From Natranaeroarchaeum aerophilus (GTDB taxonomy: Archaea; Halobacteriota; Halobacteria; Halobacteriales; Natronoarchaeaceae), in contig NZ_JAKRVY010000012.1 in the NCBI RefSeq assembly GCF_023638055.1, forward strand, positions 1 through 64,000: DNA of 64,000 nt, written 5' to 3'. Below the pieces are notes generated by a model. That model saw only the letters and a program-made list of their open reading frames with translations, was not told where the DNA came from and did no database searches. Positions within the stretch are counted from its first letter, which is position 1; each line of letters opens with the position of its first letter. Both the position numbers and the translations under genes were made by a program. This document shows, piece by piece, positions 43,107-52,770 of this stretch.

Positions 43107-43603
43107 TTGCGTTCCTCCATGACCCGTGTCACGTCTTCGACGCCCGCTTCCTCCTCGGCACGTATCTCGCGAAGTGTCGATAGAACCCGCTCGCGCTCGA
43201 TACTGTAGGTGGCATCGCTCGCCTCGATCGCCTCAATTAGATCGTCGTAAAACTTGTAGGCGGTCTCTTCGTTACAGAGCTGATCGTACAGCAGTCCGTC
43301 GAAGTCTTCGGGCTGATTCTGGGCGTAGTGTTCCCGAACGAGCACCTCGATTTCGTCGTAGGAGACCGTCTCAGCGTCCATCTCGTCGACAAGCGCCTCC
43401 AGCCGTTTTCGGTGGTCTTCTGACTCCTCGACCGCGTGTTCGAGCAGGTCCTCGATCGAATCGTCGAGTGCCGCTCGCTCGTCGGGCGAGAGCGATTCTA
43501 GATGCGAGTGTGCTCGTGCCTCGACGACCTCCTCCAGCACGACTCCGATCTGGAGGAGCCGGGCGAGCTGGTGATCCGACGAGACCCGCTGGCCGAGACT
43601 CAT
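43103..43603 (-). CDS. Ferritin-like/rubrerythrin-type helical protein
   Basis: 166-residue all-helical protein with ferritin-like metal-ligand spacing: [17 protein letters not shown] near 22-38 (ExxxxxxH-like), [17 protein letters not shown] near 56 (ExxH), then [19 protein letters not shown] near 110. The pattern suggests a di-iron or manganese four-helix bundle, though it is a divergent member that I cannot name precisely. Translationally coupled to the DtxR-type regulator downstream (four-base overlap), consistent with metal storage or oxidative defence under metal control. Confidence 0.78.
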   Translation of the reverse strand: MSLGQRVSSDHQLARLLQIGVVLEEVVEARAHSHLESLSPDERAALDDSIEDLLEHAVEESEDHRKRLEALVDEMDAETVSYDEIEVLVREHYAQNQPEDFDGLLYDQLCNEETAYKFYDDLIEAIEASDATYSIERERVLSTLREIRAEEEAGVEDVTRVMEERK

Positions 43604-43819
43604 ACACGCAGGTCAGTGTCCAGTCTACTTAACTCTCCTTTTCTCTCCTGTCCACACCGGGGGCCGGGTCACAGTAGCGCTTCCAGAAAGTACGTCTGGG
43701 CCACGAGGGCACACGAAGCGAGCGCGTTTCGCACGGGGACTCCTGACTCGACCGTCCACGGTTATAGCCAATCGGGCGTTGTCCCTGAATTTTATAGTGC
43801 TGACGCGACCTCTCCCTGT

Positions 43820-45238
43820 ATGGACAGGCCGACCGATACTAGTGGGGGCGCGACTGAAGGAGACCCTCCAGCAGTCGACGATGTCGAGATGACCGAGGAG
43901 GCCACCGTTCACGACGACACCGAACTCGAACGAACGATCGGCCTCGTCGGTGGTCTCGCGATCGGTGTCGGGACGATGATCGGTGCCGGGATTTTCGTCT
44001 TTCCCGGACTCGCAGCGGGTGAAGCAGGCCCGGCTGCTGCACTGTCCTTCGCGATCGGAGGCGTAGTCGCCCTGCTGGTCGCCTTGCCAGCCTCGGAGCT
44101 GGCGACCGCGATGCCCAGAAGCGGCGGGGGCTACTACTTCATTTCCCGCGGGCTCGGGTCGGTGTACGGCGCAATCGTCGGGATCAGTCTCTGGCTGGGA
44201 CTGGTGTTCGCGTCGGCGTTCTACCTCGTTGGGTTCGGCGAGTACGCCGGGGCGGCGCTAGCTGAAATCGGCATCTCTTTGCCCGGCTCAGCGAGCATCG
44301 CTCTCGGGGTTGCGTTCGGCGTCATCCTCACTGCCCTCAGCGCAACTGGTACCGAAAACGCCGCGAAACTCCAGAACCTCATTGTCGGCTTTCTCCTCCT
44401 GATACTGTCGGTCTTTTTGACCTACGGCTCGCTTGATGCTCTGGGAGTGTTCGGTGCCGAATCGACGCCCGAGACCTTCGCTCCGGAGGGCCAACTCGCC
44501 ATTCTAACGACCGCAGCGCTGGTCTTTACATCCTACCTCGGGTTCGCTCAGATCGCCACCGTCGCGGGGGAGATCAAATCCCCCTCCCGTAATCTCCCGC
44601 TCGCGATGGTCGGTTCGGTGCTGATCGTGACCGTTTTCTACGTCGTGACGATCTTCGTTGCGACAAGCACGCTGGGGAGCGAAGCCCTGGACGGCTTCGG
44701 CGAGACCGCGATGGTAGAGGTCGGCCGCGAGTTCTTCGGCACGGGTGGCGCGGTCGCGATCCTGCTCGCCGGGCTACTTGCGACGTTTTCCAGCGCAAAC
44801 GCATCGATCCTCAGTTCGTCGCGGGCGATCTACGCCCTGAGCAAGGACGCGTTGCTTCCCGCCAAGGCTAGCGAAATCAACCTCCGCTATGGGACACCAC
44901 ACATCGCGCTCGCGCTTGCGGGCGGGCCGATCGTCGTCCTGACTGCCACCGGACAGGTCGAACTGCTCGCGGAGGTCGCCTCCTTCCTCCATCTCGTCAT
45001 GTATGGGCTGATCTGTATCGCGTTGATCGTACTCCGGCGGAATCCCCCGGACTGGTACGATCCCGATTACCGGATGCCCGGCTACCCGCTGTTGCCGGCA
45101 GTCGGTGCCGTCTCGAGCTTCGGTCTGATCGCGTTCATGGGCCGGGTCTCCATTGCGGTCGGCGGCATCATCATGGTGATGGCGGTCGTCTGGCACCGCT
45201 ACTACGCACGCGAAGTTCGACTCAGAGGTGTACTATGA
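43820..45238 (+). CDS. Amino acid/polyamine permease (APC family)
   Basis: 472-residue transporter with 12 expected membrane helices after an acidic cytoplasmic N-terminus of ~40 residues. The APC signature [16 protein letters not shown] is near residue 49, and the conserved [22 protein letters not shown] near 95. I chose ATG 43820 because a TATA-like TTTTATAG (43790-43797) sits ~27 bases upstream. Its stop overlaps the UspA-like gene's ATG, so transporter and stress protein are coupled, a pairing common in haloarchaea where the UspA domain may regulate transport. Substrate unknown. Confidence 0.93.
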   Translation: MDRPTDTSGGATEGDPPAVDDVEMTEEATVHDDTELERTIGLVGGLAIGVGTMIGAGIFVFPGLAAGEAGPAAALSFAIGGVVALLVALPASELATAMPRSGGGYYFISRGLGSVYGAIVGISLWLGLVFASAFYLVGFGEYAGAALAEIGISLPGSASIALGVAFGVILTALSATGTENAAKLQNLIVGFLLLILSVFLTYGSLDALGVFGAESTPETFAPEGQLAILTTAALVFTSYLGFAQIATVAGEIKSPSRNLPLAMVGSVLIVTVFYVVTIFVATSTLGSEALDGFGETAMVEVGREFFGTGGAVAILLAGLLATFSSANASILSSSRAIYALSKDALLPAKASEINLRYGTPHIALALAGGPIVVLTATGQVELLAEVASFLHLVMYGLICIALIVLRRNPPDWYDPDYRMPGYPLLPAVGAVSSFGLIAFMGRVSIAVGGIIMVMAVVWHRYYAREVRLRGVL

Positions 45239-46029
45239 AACCCACAATCATCGTTCCGGTGCGCGTACTCGAAGGCGAAGGTATCGAACAGGGCGTCGTC
45301 GAGCTGCTGGCTAACGCTCGCGTCGTGCTGGTCGGGTATCACGTCCTGCCCGAACAGACGGCTCCCGGGCAGGCCAGAGAACAGTTCGAAGAACGAGCAC
45401 AGAACCGACTCACTGATATAGCCGAGCAGTTCGAAGGGGTTGGGGCCACGGTCGAAAAGCGGATGGTCTTCACACAGGATTCCGACCAGTCGATCGACCG
45501 GGTCGCAGAGGAAGTCGACGCCGACGCGACGATGGTGCTGAACCCGGCCACCGAGATGAAAGACGTCTTGGTTGCCGTCCGTGGCGACGTCATCCTCGAT
45601 CGAATCGTCGACGTTGTCGGTGGTCTCCTGCACAGGACGGACATTTCGGTTACACTCTTGCACGTCGCAACGCCGGACAGCGATATCGATGGAACCGCGC
45701 TGCTCGACGAAACCAGTGCTGTCCTGCAGGAGGCGGGCGTCTCCGACGACCGGGTCGAGTCACGGATCGAAACCTCAGGCACCCCCCTTGATCGGATCGC
45801 GGAGATCGCCAACAACTACGACGCGATCGTTCTCGGTGAGTCCAACCCGTCCGTGACGACGTTCCTGTTCGGAGAGACGAGTCAGAAGGTCGCAGAACGG
45901 TTCATGCTACCTGTCGTCAGGATTCGGCAACCGCGTGACATCGAAGACGCTGACGCTGAAATCGCCGAAGCAGCCGAGGAGGCGACAGATGACGGTGAAG
46001 ACGAGATAGATGGCGAGGAGTCCGAATGA
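45235..46029 (+). CDS. Universal stress protein (UspA) domain protein
   Basis: 264-residue soluble protein with one canonical UspA-like fold in residues ~120-225 ([28 protein letters not shown] and the ATP-loop-like region [22 protein letters not shown]), preceded by a divergent Usp-like half (residues 1-115). The G-2x-G-9x-G(S/T) ATP motif is only partly recognisable as [16 protein letters not shown]. An acidic C-terminal tail ends the protein. The four-base overlap with the APC permease gene suggests a joint role. Confidence 0.88.
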   Translation: MKPTIIVPVRVLEGEGIEQGVVELLANARVVLVGYHVLPEQTAPGQAREQFEERAQNRLTDIAEQFEGVGATVEKRMVFTQDSDQSIDRVAEEVDADATMVLNPATEMKDVLVAVRGDVILDRIVDVVGGLLHRTDISVTLLHVATPDSDIDGTALLDETSAVLQEAGVSDDRVESRIETSGTPLDRIAEIANNYDAIVLGESNPSVTTFLFGETSQKVAERFMLPVVRIRQPRDIEDADAEIAEAAEEATDDGEDEIDGEESE

Positions 46030-46084
46030 GAGCAGTCGCTATCTGCGTGGTCGAATAAAATAATCCAAAAGTTCTCTTTTCGCG

Positions 46085-47296
46085 TCAGTCCCGCAGCCGC
46101 TGTTTGACGTTCGCTTTGAGGTCCTCGCGGAGTTCGTCGACAGCAACCTCTTCGAGAACGGGGACGAAGAAGCCTTCCACGAGCATGTCCGTGGCCTGCT
46201 GTTCGTCGATACCGCGCGAGGTCATGTACAGGAGCTCCTCGGCATCGACCTGACCGACCGTCGCGGAGTGGCTCGCCTCGGTGTCGTGGTTGTTGATGAT
46301 CAGCTTCGGGGAGGCGTCGGCCTCGCTCTCGTCGCTGAGCATCAGCGTGTTCTCGCGCTGGTAGGAGCTGGTGTCCCACGCGTCGCGGCCCACGTCCTGG
46401 ACGCCCTCGTAGACCGTCCGGGCGACATCGTCGATGACGCCGCGGGTCACGAGGTCGGCGGTCGTGTGCTCGCCACGGTGCCAGACCTTGACGTCAAGAT
46501 CGAAGTGCTGGTCGTTGTGCCCGAAGAAGGCACCGACGATCTGGGACTCAGAGGAGTCGCCGTTGAGTTCGGTCGAGACCTCGGTCTTCGTCAGGCGTGA
46601 GCCGATATTGCCCTCGATCCAGTTGATCTTGCTGTACGTGCCAGCGTCGCCGCGCTTGAGCGTGAAGTTGTACGTCTCCTCCGAGAGGTTCTGGAGGGAG
46701 CCGTACTGAACCTGTGCGTTCTCGGCAGCGTCGATCTCGACGATCCCGCTGTAGTAGCGCTCTCCCTCAACGTGCTCGCCAGTGGATTGTCGCTCCAGAA
46801 TCGTCACCGAGGAGGATTCCTCGGCGACGACCAGCGTGTAGTTGAACAGCGAACGGCTGTTCATCTCGGTCCGGATTTTCACGTCCTCTGCGTCGACGCC
46901 CTCGGGCACGTAGACGACTGTTCCGGTGCTGAAGAGAGCAGTCGAGAGCGCGGTGAGGTAGTTCTCCTGCGGGTCGACGATCGAGCCAAAGCGCTCTTCG
47001 AGGAGTTCCTCGTGTTCGGCAAGCGCTTCGCTCCACGAGAGAACGTCGACCTCGTCGGGGCCGACCTGATCTTTCGTTTCGGCGGCGTTCAGCGGATCGA
47101 CGAGACTCTCGTAGTCGAGGTCCTCGAGGTTCGTCCACTTGCGGCCGGGCGTCTGGATGACCGACGGCATCGGGAGGTCATCGAGCGCCGCAAGGGCGTC
47201 GAGACGCGTCTCGAGGAGCCAGTCGGGCTCGTCGAGTTCGTCGGAGATCTGGCGAACGGTGCTTTCGTCGATTGTGGCGTGTACCTGCGTAGACAT
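46085..47296 (-). CDS. sufD: Fe-S cluster assembly protein SufD
   Basis: 403-residue component of the SUF iron-sulfur cluster scaffold; SufD pairs with SufB and SufC in SufBC2D. The beta-helix core is visible around FNYTLVVAEESSSVTILERQ-like residues 160-180 and VRTVYEGVQDVGRDAWDTSS near 310, and the SHSATVGQVDAEELLYMTSRGIDEQQATDMLVEGF C-terminal helix region marks the family; its histidine in EASHSAT corresponds to the important SufD histidine. I chose ATG 47296 so the gene begins after the sufB stop. Third gene of sufCBD, one base after sufB. Confidence 0.93.
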   Translation of the reverse strand: MSTQVHATIDESTVRQISDELDEPDWLLETRLDALAALDDLPMPSVIQTPGRKWTNLEDLDYESLVDPLNAAETKDQVGPDEVDVLSWSEALAEHEELLEERFGSIVDPQENYLTALSTALFSTGTVVYVPEGVDAEDVKIRTEMNSRSLFNYTLVVAEESSSVTILERQSTGEHVEGERYYSGIVEIDAAENAQVQYGSLQNLSEETYNFTLKRGDAGTYSKINWIEGNIGSRLTKTEVSTELNGDSSESQIVGAFFGHNDQHFDLDVKVWHRGEHTTADLVTRGVIDDVARTVYEGVQDVGRDAWDTSSYQRENTLMLSDESEADASPKLIINNHDTEASHSATVGQVDAEELLYMTSRGIDEQQATDMLVEGFFVPVLEEVAVDELREDLKANVKQRLRD

Positions 47297-47297
47297 A

Positions 47298-48728
47298 TTA
47301 TCCGAGCGACCCCTCCATCTCGAGCTCGATGAGTCGGTTGAGCTCGACTGCATACTCGATCGGCAGTTCCTCCGTGATCGGCTCGATGAAGCCCGAGACG
47401 ATCATCTGTTTGGCGTCGTCATCGTCGAGACCGCGCGACTGGAGATAGAAGATATCCTCGTCGCCGATTTTGCCGACAGTCGCCTCGTGGGCGACGTTGA
47501 CTTTCGACTCCTCGATCTCCATGTACGGCATCGTGTCGCTGGTCGACTCGTTGTCGAACATCAGGGCGTCACATTCGACGGCAGTCGAGGAGTTCTCCGC
47601 TCCGTCTGCGATCTGGACGAGGCCGCGGTAGTTGGTGCGGCCGCCATCTTTCGCGATGGACTTCGACTCGATGGTCGATTTCGTGTTCGGCGCGTTGTGG
47701 TAGACCTTCGCGCCAGTGTCGATGTCCTGACCCTCGCCCGCGAAGGCGATGGTGATGTGGTTATCGGTCGCGCCACGGCCCTTGAGGATCGAAGAGGGAT
47801 ACAGCATCGTGGCCTTCGAGCCCATCGATCCGGAGATCCACTCCATCGTGCCGTTCTTTTCGACGATGGCGCGCTTGGTGTTGAGGTTGTACGTGCTTCG
47901 CGACCAGTTCTGGACGGTCGAGTACTGGACGTGGGCGTCCTCCTTGACGAACACTTCGACGCCGCCGGAGTGGAGGTTGAAGTGCGAATACTTCGGTGCC
48001 GAACAGCCCTCGATGTAGTGGACCTCGCTTCCTTCCTCGGCCACGATGAGCGTGTGCTCGAACTGGCCCATCCCTTCGCTGTTCATGCGGAAGTACGCCT
48101 GGACTGGCATCTCGACCTGCACGTCCTCGGGGACGTAGACGAACGAGCCGCCGGACCAGACTGCGCCGTGCAGCGCGGCGAACTTGTTGTCGCTCGGGGG
48201 GACACAGGAGGTCATGAAGTACTCCTTCACGATCTCGGGGTGCTCCTGGACCGCGCGGTCCATATTCATGAAGATGACCCCTTTGTCCTCCCACTCTTCT
48301 TTCATATTCTGGTAGACGACCTCGGACTCGTACTGTGCGCCGACGCCCGAAAGCGCCTCCTTCTCGGCTTCCGGGATGCCGAGTTTGTCGAAGGTGTCTT
48401 TGATCTCGTCCGGCAGGTTCTCCCAGTCGTCGGTTCCTTCACGGAGTTCGACGTCGGGACGGATGTAGGGGACGATCTTGTTGATGTCGACCTCCGAGAG
48501 GTCGGGCATCGCCGGCCAGTCGGTTGGCATCGGCATCTCCTGGAAGACCTCGAGCGCGCGAAGGCGCCGCTCGAGCATCCAGTCGGGTTCGTCCTTGTCC
48601 TCGGACATCAGCCTGATCGTCTCTTCGTTCAGGCCCTTTTCCGCGGTTACTGCTGCTTTGTGCTCGTTTTTGAACGCAAAGCGGTCTTCGGTGTTGGTCT
48701 GTTTGAGGTGGTCTTGATCTGAGCTCAT
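47298..48728 (-). CDS. sufB: Fe-S cluster assembly protein SufB
   Basis: 476-residue SUF scaffold protein that carries the nascent iron-sulfur cluster. Recognisable regions are KDEPDWMLERRLRALEVF near residue 44, a central beta-helix (SGSMGSKATMLYPSSILKG near 290) and the C-terminal NVAHEATVGKIGDEDIFYLQ, with CDALMFDNES (near 398) holding a conserved cysteine in SufB proteins. Length matches bacterial and archaeal SufB (~470). It lies between sufC and sufD on the reverse strand; its TAA and the sufD ATG are separated by one base. Confidence 0.96.
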   Translation of the reverse strand: MSSDQDHLKQTNTEDRFAFKNEHKAAVTAEKGLNEETIRLMSEDKDEPDWMLERRLRALEVFQEMPMPTDWPAMPDLSEVDINKIVPYIRPDVELREGTDDWENLPDEIKDTFDKLGIPEAEKEALSGVGAQYESEVVYQNMKEEWEDKGVIFMNMDRAVQEHPEIVKEYFMTSCVPPSDNKFAALHGAVWSGGSFVYVPEDVQVEMPVQAYFRMNSEGMGQFEHTLIVAEEGSEVHYIEGCSAPKYSHFNLHSGGVEVFVKEDAHVQYSTVQNWSRSTYNLNTKRAIVEKNGTMEWISGSMGSKATMLYPSSILKGRGATDNHITIAFAGEGQDIDTGAKVYHNAPNTKSTIESKSIAKDGGRTNYRGLVQIADGAENSSTAVECDALMFDNESTSDTMPYMEIEESKVNVAHEATVGKIGDEDIFYLQSRGLDDDDAKQMIVSGFIEPITEELPIEYAVELNRLIELEMEGSLG

Positions 48729-48779
48729 TGGTTTGAATTACGTGTGGTTGCTTATAGGCCTACTTCTAGTCGGAACTGT

Positions 48780-49694
48780 TTACGCGGTCTCGTAGACCTC
48801 TTCGCGGACCCAGTCGTAGCCCTCGTCCTCGAGTTTCTCTGCCAGTTCAGCATCGCCGCTTTTGGCGATCTTGCCATCGAGCATGATGTGGACGTGATCG
48901 GGCTCTACGTAGTCGAGGATCCGCTGGTAGTGAGTGATCTGGAGGATACCGGTACCCTGCGCGTCGCGCAAGGCGTTGATCCCGTTCGAGACATCCTGAA
49001 GCCGGTCGATGTCGAGCCCCGAGTCGATCTCGTCGAGGACGGCGATCGAGGGTTCGAGAATTGCGGCCTGAAGGACCTCGTTTTGCTTCTTTTCCCCGCC
49101 GGAGAAGCCAGCATTGAGATATCGGTGGGCGAACTTCTCGTCCATCTCTAGCTGTTCCATCTTCTCGCGGAGGATCTCCTGGAACTCGGAGACGCCGATG
49201 TCGCCCTCGTCAGCCGGGCCCTCCATCGGCGAGGTTTCGTAGCCTTCGTCTTCCTCGCTCTCTGCTTCTTCTTCGTCGTCTTCCTCGAACAGCTCTTCAC
49301 GCTCCTCGATCTTGGCGTTGAGCGCCGTTCGGAGGAAGTTCGTCATCGTGACGCCCTCGATCTCGGCCGGATACTGGAATCCGAGGAAGATGCCGAGTGC
49401 AGCGCGCTCGTTGGGTTCGAGCTCAAGGAGGTTCCACGTCTGGAGTTCCTCGTCGATCTCGATCTCATCACCAAACTCGCCCTCTTCGAGGTGGAGGAGC
49501 ACCTCGCCCTCCGTTACTTCGTAGGCGGGGTGTCCGGCGATTACCTTCGCCGTAGTCGACTTCCCACTACCGTTGGGGCCCATCAGGGCGTGGATCTCGC
49601 CGGATTTGACTTCGAGATCGACGCCGTCGAGGATCTTCTCGCCGTCTTCTTCCGCCACTTTCGCGTGCAGATTGTTGAGTTGAAGCGTAGCCAT
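48780..49694 (-). CDS. sufC: Fe-S cluster assembly ATPase SufC
   Basis: 304-residue ABC-type ATPase that powers SufBC2D. Walker [19 protein letters not shown] near residue 39, SufC-type Q-loop region [20 protein letters not shown], signature [15 protein letters not shown] near 198, and Walker [17 protein letters not shown]. It is ~55 residues longer than bacterial SufC because of a very acidic insertion (about residues 128-170, [15 protein letters not shown]) between the Q-loop and the signature helices. First gene of the sufCBD operon, with a 51-base gap before sufB. Confidence 0.96.
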   Translation of the reverse strand: MATLQLNNLHAKVAEEDGEKILDGVDLEVKSGEIHALMGPNGSGKSTTAKVIAGHPAYEVTEGEVLLHLEEGEFGDEIEIDEELQTWNLLELEPNERAALGIFLGFQYPAEIEGVTMTNFLRTALNAKIEEREELFEEDDEEEAESEEDEGYETSPMEGPADEGDIGVSEFQEILREKMEQLEMDEKFAHRYLNAGFSGGEKKQNEVLQAAILEPSIAVLDEIDSGLDIDRLQDVSNGINALRDAQGTGILQITHYQRILDYVEPDHVHIMLDGKIAKSGDAELAEKLEDEGYDWVREEVYETA

Positions 49695-49816
49695 TGATAT
49701 GTACCTCTGTCATCCGTACGGTGGGTAGCGCCACCCATAATGGTTTCGGATTTCAGGCAATCAATTTACGTTCGAGAAAAATACTTTTGCAAAACAGGAA
49801 TACTTGCTCGTAAACG

Positions 49817-51103
49817 TTACGACGTCGCTTGCTCGATCGCCTGGTCGAGATCGGGGATGATATCTTCGACGTCTTCCAGTCCGACCGAGATCCGGACCAG
49901 ATCCGGTGTCGTCCCGCTGGCTAGCTGTTCTTCCTCGGTCAGCTGCTGGTGCGTCGTACTCGCGGGGTGGATGATGAGCGTCTTCGCGTCGCCGACGTTC
50001 GCGAGCAGGCTGGCGAGCTCCGTCGACTCGACGAGCGTTCGCCCCGCTTCTTTCCCGTCTTCCAGACCGAACGTGATCATTCCGCCATAGCCACCGTCGA
50101 GGTACTCGGTGGCCTCCTCGTGGGTCTCGTGGTGTTCGAGGCCCGGATAGTTCACCCACGCGACCTCGTCGTGGTCGTCGAGGTACTCCGCGACGGCCAT
50201 GGCGTTGTCACAGTGACGCTGGACTCGGAGTGGGAGCGTCTCCAGTTTCTGCAGGGTAACCCATGCGTCGAAGGGAGCCTGCTGGTTACCGAGGTCCCGG
50301 AGCGCTCGCGCGCGAGCCGTGTACGCGAACGCCGCATCGCCGAACGTTTCCTTGAAGTTCATCCCGTGGTAGGCCGGGTTTTCCGCAGCGATCTCGGGGT
50401 AGCTCTCCGCATCCCAGTCGAACGTTCCGGCGTCGATCAGGATCCCGCCGATCGTCGAGCCGGAGCCGTGAATCCACTTGGTCGTCGATTCCCAGATGAG
50501 ATCCGCACCGTGTTCGATCGGGTTACAGAGATAGGGTGTCGCGAAGGTGTTATCGACGAACAGCGGCGCGCCGTTGTCGTGAGCGATTTCTGCGATCCGT
50601 TCGATGTCGGGTGTGACGAGCGCGGGATTGCCGATCGTCTCCAGGTGGACGTAGGCGGTGTCCTCGTCGATCGCCTCCTCGTAGGCGTCGTAATCGAGCG
50701 TATCGACGAAGCGCGCTTCGACGTTTCGGCGCGGTGCGGTATGGGTGAAGTAGGTGTAGGTCCCGCCGTACAGGGACGAGGAGGTCACAATATTATCTCC
50801 CGCCGATGCGAGCGTGAACGTCGCCAGATCGAGCGCGGCCATTCCACTGGAGGTCGCAATTGCGGCGATTCCGCCTTCCAGCTCGGCGAGCCGACCTTCG
50901 AGCATTCCGTTGGTCGGGTTCATAATCCGGCTGTAGATGTTGCCGGGCTCTTCGAGCGCGAACAGCGACGCGGCGTGTTCGGCATCGTCGAAGACGTAGG
51001 ATGTCGTCTGATAGATCGGCGGCGCTCTTGCGCCCGTCGACTCGTCCGGTTCCTGTCCCGCGTGTACGCTGTCAGTAAAGAAGCCGTAGTCGTTGTCGGA
51101 CAT
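49817..51103 (-). CDS. metY: O-acetylhomoserine aminocarboxypropyltransferase
   Basis: 428-residue PLP enzyme of the Cys/Met metabolism family, predicted to make homocysteine from O-acetylhomoserine and sulfide. The PLP lysine is in STTKWIHGSGSTIGG near residue 207. Other marks: AGQEPDESTGARAPPIYQTTS near 16, SRIMNPTNGMLEGRLAELEGG near 60, ATSSGMAALDL near 84. The insertion-containing ~430-residue length separates MetY from the ~390-residue MetB/MetC enzymes. Cystathionine gamma-synthase activity is an alternative. It stands near suf genes, sharing a sulfur theme only. Confidence 0.92.
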   Translation of the reverse strand: MSDNDYGFFTDSVHAGQEPDESTGARAPPIYQTTSYVFDDAEHAASLFALEEPGNIYSRIMNPTNGMLEGRLAELEGGIAAIATSSGMAALDLATFTLASAGDNIVTSSSLYGGTYTYFTHTAPRRNVEARFVDTLDYDAYEEAIDEDTAYVHLETIGNPALVTPDIERIAEIAHDNGAPLFVDNTFATPYLCNPIEHGADLIWESTTKWIHGSGSTIGGILIDAGTFDWDAESYPEIAAENPAYHGMNFKETFGDAAFAYTARARALRDLGNQQAPFDAWVTLQKLETLPLRVQRHCDNAMAVAEYLDDHDEVAWVNYPGLEHHETHEEATEYLDGGYGGMITFGLEDGKEAGRTLVESTELASLLANVGDAKTLIIHPASTTHQQLTEEEQLASGTTPDLVRISVGLEDVEDIIPDLDQAIEQATS

Positions 51104-51179
51104 GCGTCAATCCGTTGTCTCCCACGGGATATAAAAGCACGCGGCGGCCCCAAAGAGCCGGAACGGAACCGTGGTCATC

Positions 51180-51491
51180 TCATTTGGTCGAGTGACCCAT
51201 CGGCGTAGTCGTCGAAAAGTTGGTCTGTAGCGAGTACGCCAGTACTACGAATCCGGCTGCAGTAGCGAGACTCTGTAGCGCAACGGCGTCCAGTAGCGCC
51301 AGTAATCCGAGCTGGTGGCCGCCGATGCTGACCAGTGTCCCGACTGTAGCCATTCCGAATCCGACAGAAAGCGCTTTGAGCCGTTTCGAGCCAGTTCTCG
51401 TGAACGCGCGATAGGCAAATACGGTAATTGCACCGCCGAAAACGAAGATTACGGTATATGCACCGACGATAATGGCAGAGATTCTATCCAT
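51180..51491 (-). CDS. Small membrane protein, DUF7521-like
   Basis: 103-residue protein with three predicted membrane helices (about residues 4-26, 41-59, 69-89). It resembles the small haloarchaeal DUF7521 group often located near transcription regulators. Not certain. A HTH-10 regulator gene lies 166 bases upstream on the same strand, with no gene in between. Confidence 0.62.
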   Translation of the reverse strand: MDRISAIIVGAYTVIFVFGGAITVFAYRAFTRTGSKRLKALSVGFGMATVGTLVSIGGHQLGLLALLDAVALQSLATAAGFVVLAYSLQTNFSTTTPMGHSTK

Positions 51492-51657
51492 CGGAGATCA
51501 CCCTGGCGGTGATTCCAATATACTCCCACCACCGTTTTGCGAACGATGCATGAGGGGTCGTGGTTGTATGAGTCATGACATTGCTACTCTGGCTGAAAGA
51601 TAGACGACTGACAGTATTAATCGATAGTGATATTCCCAGAACCTGAGAACAGGTCTG

Positions 51658-52332
51658 CTAGGAGTGCCGGGCCGTACTGCGTGCAGGCTCCGCCGCGGGC
51701 TGGTCGCCCAGTTCCGAGACGAATTCTTTGATGATCTTCCCCTCAGCACGGTGTAGCGTCTCGCTGCACGTCGATTTGGCGATGCCAACAACCTCGGCGA
51801 GCTCCGTCATCGAACACTCGCGCGGCGTGTCGTAGTAGCCCCGTGACACTGCCTCCTGTATCAGCTCCTGTTGCCGGTTGGTGAGTAACTGTTCCCTGTC
51901 GACGCGTGGCTTGACGTATTCGACCTCAAATTCCAGTCCGAACGCGTCGAGCCGGTCGCTGAGCATCGAGAGACGGTCCGGCGACGCCGTCACCTCGATG
52001 GTCGCAACGCCGTCCTGGATATCGATCGGCAGCTCGATCGGGACGCCCGATTCCCGGGCCGAAAACAGGAGCAACGGTCTCGTCGTCTCGAACTGAACGA
52101 GCACCTGGCTTTCCGAGCCTTGCAACAGTTCGACCGATGTCAGCGCATCGTGGTTGCTCATCTGGTCGAGTACATCATCAAGGGTCGTTCCGGAGACGCG
52201 AACGAGGCCGAACCCTCTCCCGTCGCCTGGCATCGCTGCGAGAACACGAAAGTGGGCATCAGGGACGGCCGACGAGACGTCCTTGATCCACGTCCCGTCC
52301 GGCAGGGTGATGGTCAGTTTCGTCTGTGTCAT
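51658..52332 (-). CDS. HTH-10 family (Bat-type) transcription regulator
   Basis: 224-residue regulator. The N-terminal ~140 residues form a divergent sensor-like domain (LTITLPDGTWIKDVSSAVPD near the start; DRLSMLSDRLDAFGLEFEVE near 130). The C-terminal HTH_10 domain starts at LTNRQQELIQEAVSRGYYDTPRECSMTEL near residue 150, read in two parts as LTNRQQELIQEAVSRGYYD and TPRECSMTELAEVVGI, then AKSTCSETLHRAEGKIIKEF. This is the DNA-binding module of Bat and related haloarchaeal activators. ATG 52332 is preferred over GTG 52356. A second, truncated HTH-10 remnant lies ~130 bases upstream. Target genes unknown; the small membrane protein downstream is a candidate. Confidence 0.9.
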   Translation of the reverse strand: MTQTKLTITLPDGTWIKDVSSAVPDAHFRVLAAMPGDGRGFGLVRVSGTTLDDVLDQMSNHDALTSVELLQGSESQVLVQFETTRPLLLFSARESGVPIELPIDIQDGVATIEVTASPDRLSMLSDRLDAFGLEFEVEYVKPRVDREQLLTNRQQELIQEAVSRGYYDTPRECSMTELAEVVGIAKSTCSETLHRAEGKIIKEFVSELGDQPAAEPARSTARHS

Positions 52333-52460
52333 ACCCGCTAGTTGTGGTTTGGTCACTGTAGGAGCTATGGTGTATCAGTGGAGTGTTTTAAATGTCGAAC
52401 TGGTTCGTGAGTTATTACCGACCGGGACGACCCCGGGTAAGTCCTCGATCGATCGGGGTC

Positions 52461-52583
52461 TCACTCCGAGAACAGATCGTCGACGAGCTTCGACTGGGCG
52501 ACGCGGAGTCGCTGTGACAGCGCAGATATCGAGAGATCTAGCTCGGCCGCCACCGTCGCGAGATCGACGCTCCGCTCCGTGTC
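52461..52583 (-). pseudogene. Truncated HTH-10 regulator, C-terminal fragment
   Basis: On the reverse strand 40 codons, ending in TGA at 52461-52463, read TERSVDLATVAAELDLSIS followed by ALSQRLRVAQSKLVDDLFSE. This is the recognition-helix end of a HTH-10 domain. No start or upstream part exists: the frame runs into an IS200/IS605-type palindrome directly at 52584. The N-terminal ~170 residues are missing, so the gene is broken. It is distinct in sequence from the intact HTH-10 gene at 51658. Confidence 0.82.
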
Positions 52584-52620
52584 GTGACTTCTCCACGACT
52601 AAAGTCGTGGGCTTTCCCCT
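52584..52620 (-). mobile_element. Terminal palindrome of an IS200/IS605-type element (remnant)
   Basis: CCACGACT-aa-AGTCGTGG (52593-52610) is a perfect 8-base stem, flanked on one side by GCTTTCC and on the other by GAGAAGTCAC (reverse-strand reading). AAAGCCCACGACTTTAGTCG followed by TGG is the form I know from right ends of haloarchaeal IS200/IS605 (TnpB/IS1341-type) elements and their miniature derivatives. The terminal TCAC abuts the broken HTH-10 frame at 52583. No intact TnpA or TnpB is present. Confidence 0.75.
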
Positions 52621-52707
52621 TCATTTCGTGTAACGAGTGTCGGGGTCGAAAGCGTCTGAGGGCCGCCAAAGCGGTGGCGTAGCCAGCACCAAGTAACCAT
52701 TACCAGT
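52621..52707 (-). pseudogene. Possible C-terminal scrap of the element's ORF
   Basis: Reverse-strand frame ending TGA at 52621-52623 reads NGYLVLATPPLWRPSDAF then DPDTRYTK, immediately before the palindrome, where TnpB stops usually lie in IS200/IS605 elements. I do not recognise the residues as TnpB with certainty, and the frame soon becomes non-protein-like. Weak call. From 52708 to 52770 only the promoter of the next gene is seen. Confidence 0.3.
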
Positions 52708-52770
52708 TTCATTCCACAAATTTGGGAACGAAGAACAATTATATATCCGTCTTCGAGCTACACCTATTCG

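Noticed and set aside
47139..48722. 527-codon frame antisense to sufB
   Set aside because: Shadow frame; sufB and sufD are unmistakable on the reverse strand.
49949..51208. 419-codon frame antisense to metY
   Set aside because: Shadow frame; metY has the PLP lysine motif and expected length.
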